Of a stretch of DNA of 7,815 nt, positions 6,600 through 7,815 are shown one piece after another. This DNA comes from Planctomycetaceae bacterium (lineage in GTDB: Bacteria > Planctomycetota > Planctomycetia > Isosphaerales > Isosphaeraceae): contig JAFANO010000276.1 in assembly GCA_019232645.1 (NCBI GenBank), forward strand, positions 1-7,815, given 5' to 3'. The position numbers and the translations under genes were made by a program. The notes under the pieces were generated by a model. The model was not told the origin of the DNA. It did not search any database and worked only from the letters and a program-made list of their open reading frames with translations. The first letter of the stretch is position 1, and each line of letters starts with the position of its first letter.

Positions 6600-7642
6600 C
6601 GATCGTGACGGGAGGTGCCGGGTTCATCGGCAGCCATCTGGTCGAGCGGCTGGTGACGCTCGGGCATCGGGTCCGGGTGGTGGAGCGGCCGGGGGCGGAG
6701 GGGGCGCACCTGCCGCCGGGGGTCGAGGTGGTCCGGGCCGACATCCGCGACCCGGACGCGGTCCGCGAGGCGGTCCGGGGCGGGCGATGGGTCTATCACC
6801 TGGCGGCCAACCCGAACCTCTGGGTCCGCGACCGGGCCGAGTTCGACGCGGTCAACCACCGCGGGACGGTCCACGTCCTCGACGCGGCGCTGGGGGCCGG
6901 GGCCGAGCGCATCCTGCACACCAGCACCGAGAGCATCCTGACCCGCGCACGGGCGTCCGGGCCGATCGCCGAGGACGTCGAGATCGCGCTGTCCGACGCC
7001 GTCGGGCCGTACTGCCGGTCGAAGCTCTTGGCCGAGAACGCGGCGCTGGCCCGTGGCCGGGCCGGGGCTCCGGTCGTCGTCGCCAACCCGACGATGCCGG
7101 TCGGGCCGGGCGACCGGGGCCCGTCGCCGCCGACCCGGCTGATCCGCGACTTCTGCCGGGGCCGGCTCCCCGCGCGGATGGATTGCACGCTCAACCTGAT
7201 CGATGTCCGCGACGTGGCCGAGGGCCTGATCCGGACCATGGAGAGGGGGCAGCCCGGCCGCCGCTATCTGCTCGGCGGCGAGAACCTGACGCTCCTCGGT
7301 CTGCTCGGCGTCCTCTCCGAGTTGACGGGTGTCCCCGTCCCTCGCCGTCGCGTCCCCTACGCGCTGGGGCTGGCCGTCGCGTACGTCAGCGAGTCCTGGG
7401 CCGACCACGTGACCGGCCGGACCCCCAAGGCGACCGTCACGGGCGTCCGATTGACCCGGAGGACCATGCACTTCGACCCGTCACACAGCCTCGACGCGCT
7501 CGGCCTGCGGCCCCGACCCGTCCGCCAGGCCTTGGCCGACGCCGTCGCCTGGCTCCGCCAGGCCGGGCAGATCGAGGACCGACCGTCAGGAAAGGGCCTC
7601 TCGGGCGTGCATCCTCGCAGCGTGTCGCAACCCGTCGGATGA
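6587..7642 (+). CDS. hpnA: HpnA-like NAD(P)-dependent sugar epimerase/dehydratase (extended SDR)
   Basis: The protein has 351 residues. Extended SDR enzymes use bound NAD(P) to epimerise, reduce or dehydrate nucleotide sugars or similar substrates in the cytoplasm; HpnA is the hopanoid-associated member, whose exact reaction is not settled to my knowledge. The dinucleotide motif G9-x-x-G12-x-x-G15 (TGGAGFIG) opens the Rossmann fold. HLAAN (71-75) marks the fourth strand, S113/T114 the Ser/Thr position, and Y142-x-x-x-K146 the catalytic pair. Several stretches look specific to HpnA: NPTMPVGPGDRGPSPPTRLI, LNLIDVRDVAEG, RRYLLGGENLTL, and the end LRPRPVRQALADAVAWL. After residue 327 a 24-residue polar tail extends past the usual end. 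The gene overlaps the glycosyltransferase by 13 bases and has its own strong ribosome binding site, so the two are translated from one message. No squalene-cyclase or other hopanoid gene is in view, so a sugar-nucleotide role for surface glycans is equally possible. Confidence 0.78.
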   Translation: MDALTIVTGGAGFIGSHLVERLVTLGHRVRVVERPGAEGAHLPPGVEVVRADIRDPDAVREAVRGGRWVYHLAANPNLWVRDRAEFDAVNHRGTVHVLDAALGAGAERILHTSTESILTRARASGPIAEDVEIALSDAVGPYCRSKLLAENAALARGRAGAPVVVANPTMPVGPGDRGPSPPTRLIRDFCRGRLPARMDCTLNLIDVRDVAEGLIRTMERGQPGRRYLLGGENLTLLGLLGVLSELTGVPVPRRRVPYALGLAVAYVSESWADHVTGRTPKATVTGVRLTRRTMHFDPSHSLDALGLRPRPVRQALADAVAWLRQAGQIEDRPSGKGLSGVHPRSVSQPVG

Positions 7643-7815
7643 GCGGAGGGTCCTCTCCTCGGTGGACCCCGCGCCGTCCCCGAGATGTCATCATGAGACA
7701 CTGTTTTCGCGATGGTCATGACGCGACGAAATTCGGAGGCGACGTCATTCTGTTCCGCCGCGCCTGGCTATCGATGATGATCAATATTCCGATATTTACT
7801 AATATCTGGGAAAAA
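7643..7815. other. Non-coding, AT-rich right end; probable leader of a gene beyond the window
   Basis: No frame looks coding. The last 45 bases (7771-7815) contain only 13 G or C, in sharp contrast to the GC-rich genes. Small inverted repeats are present: TGTC/GACA (7686-7689 and 7697-7700), the palindrome GTCATGAC (7715-7722), and two overlapping AT hairpins, AATAT/ATATT (7783-7787 and 7792-7796) and GATATT/AATATC (7791-7796 and 7801-7806). TAATAT at 7800-7805 is a loose -10 candidate without a good -35. This fits a promoter/operator region, but its gene is not in view. Confidence 0.35.
7648..7669 (+). terminator. Possible weak terminator hairpin after the epimerase
   Basis: GGGTCC (7648-7653) and GGACCC (7664-7669) form a 6-pair stem with a 10-base loop, starting 6 bases after the stop. 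No T-tract follows, so intrinsic termination is doubtful. Confidence 0.25.

Noticed and set aside
1..7815. tRNA, rRNA, CRISPR array, insertion sequence, toxin-antitoxin or defence genes
   Set aside because: No cloverleaf, regularly spaced repeats, transposase motifs or defence domains were recognised by eye on either strand.

Overview
The window is GC-rich, strongly coding DNA with every gene on the + strand. The genes are an LptD-type outer-membrane protein, a single-domain diacylglycerol-kinase relative, a UxaA/GarD-family sugar-acid dehydratase, a polytopic GT-C-like glycosyltransferase and an HpnA-like epimerase. LptD implies a diderm (LPS-type) cell. The high GC, the protein style of the GT-C enzyme and this gene mix fit the Planctomycetota (Isosphaeraceae-like) best. 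That placement is an inference from overall character, with no marker gene to confirm it.

Layout: (1) 1-2112 is the 3' part of lptD, cut by the left edge. (2) 2172-2657 is a small three-helix kinase of the DgkA family, 59 bases downstream and with a good ribosome binding site, so probably co-transcribed with lptD. (3) 2658-2907 is a non-coding gap. It holds a purine-rich block followed by its approximate inverted copy (potential G-quadruplex on each strand, or a long imperfect hairpin) and then a weak promoter candidate. (4) 2908-7642 is a tightly packed three-gene unit: uxaA-like dehydratase, GT-C-like membrane glycosyltransferase and HpnA-like SDR, with overlapping gene ends. (5) 7643-7815 is non-coding and turns AT-rich at the right edge; it is probably the leader of a gene outside the window.

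How the genes may work together: lptD and the kinase relative both concern the envelope (LPS insertion; lipid phosphorylation). The last two genes also look envelope-directed, since a lipid-linked sugar transferase and a nucleotide-sugar or hopanoid-type epimerase commonly supply surface glycans or glycolipids. The dehydratase at the head of that unit belongs to hexuronate/hexarate catabolism, and its link to the other two rests only on gene overlap.

No RNA gene, CRISPR array, insertion sequence or phage gene was seen. I found no convincing new multi-gene system. The points most worth checking are the altered active-site set in the DgkA relative, the two-strand G-run element between the operons, and the very stable GC hairpin just before the last gene.
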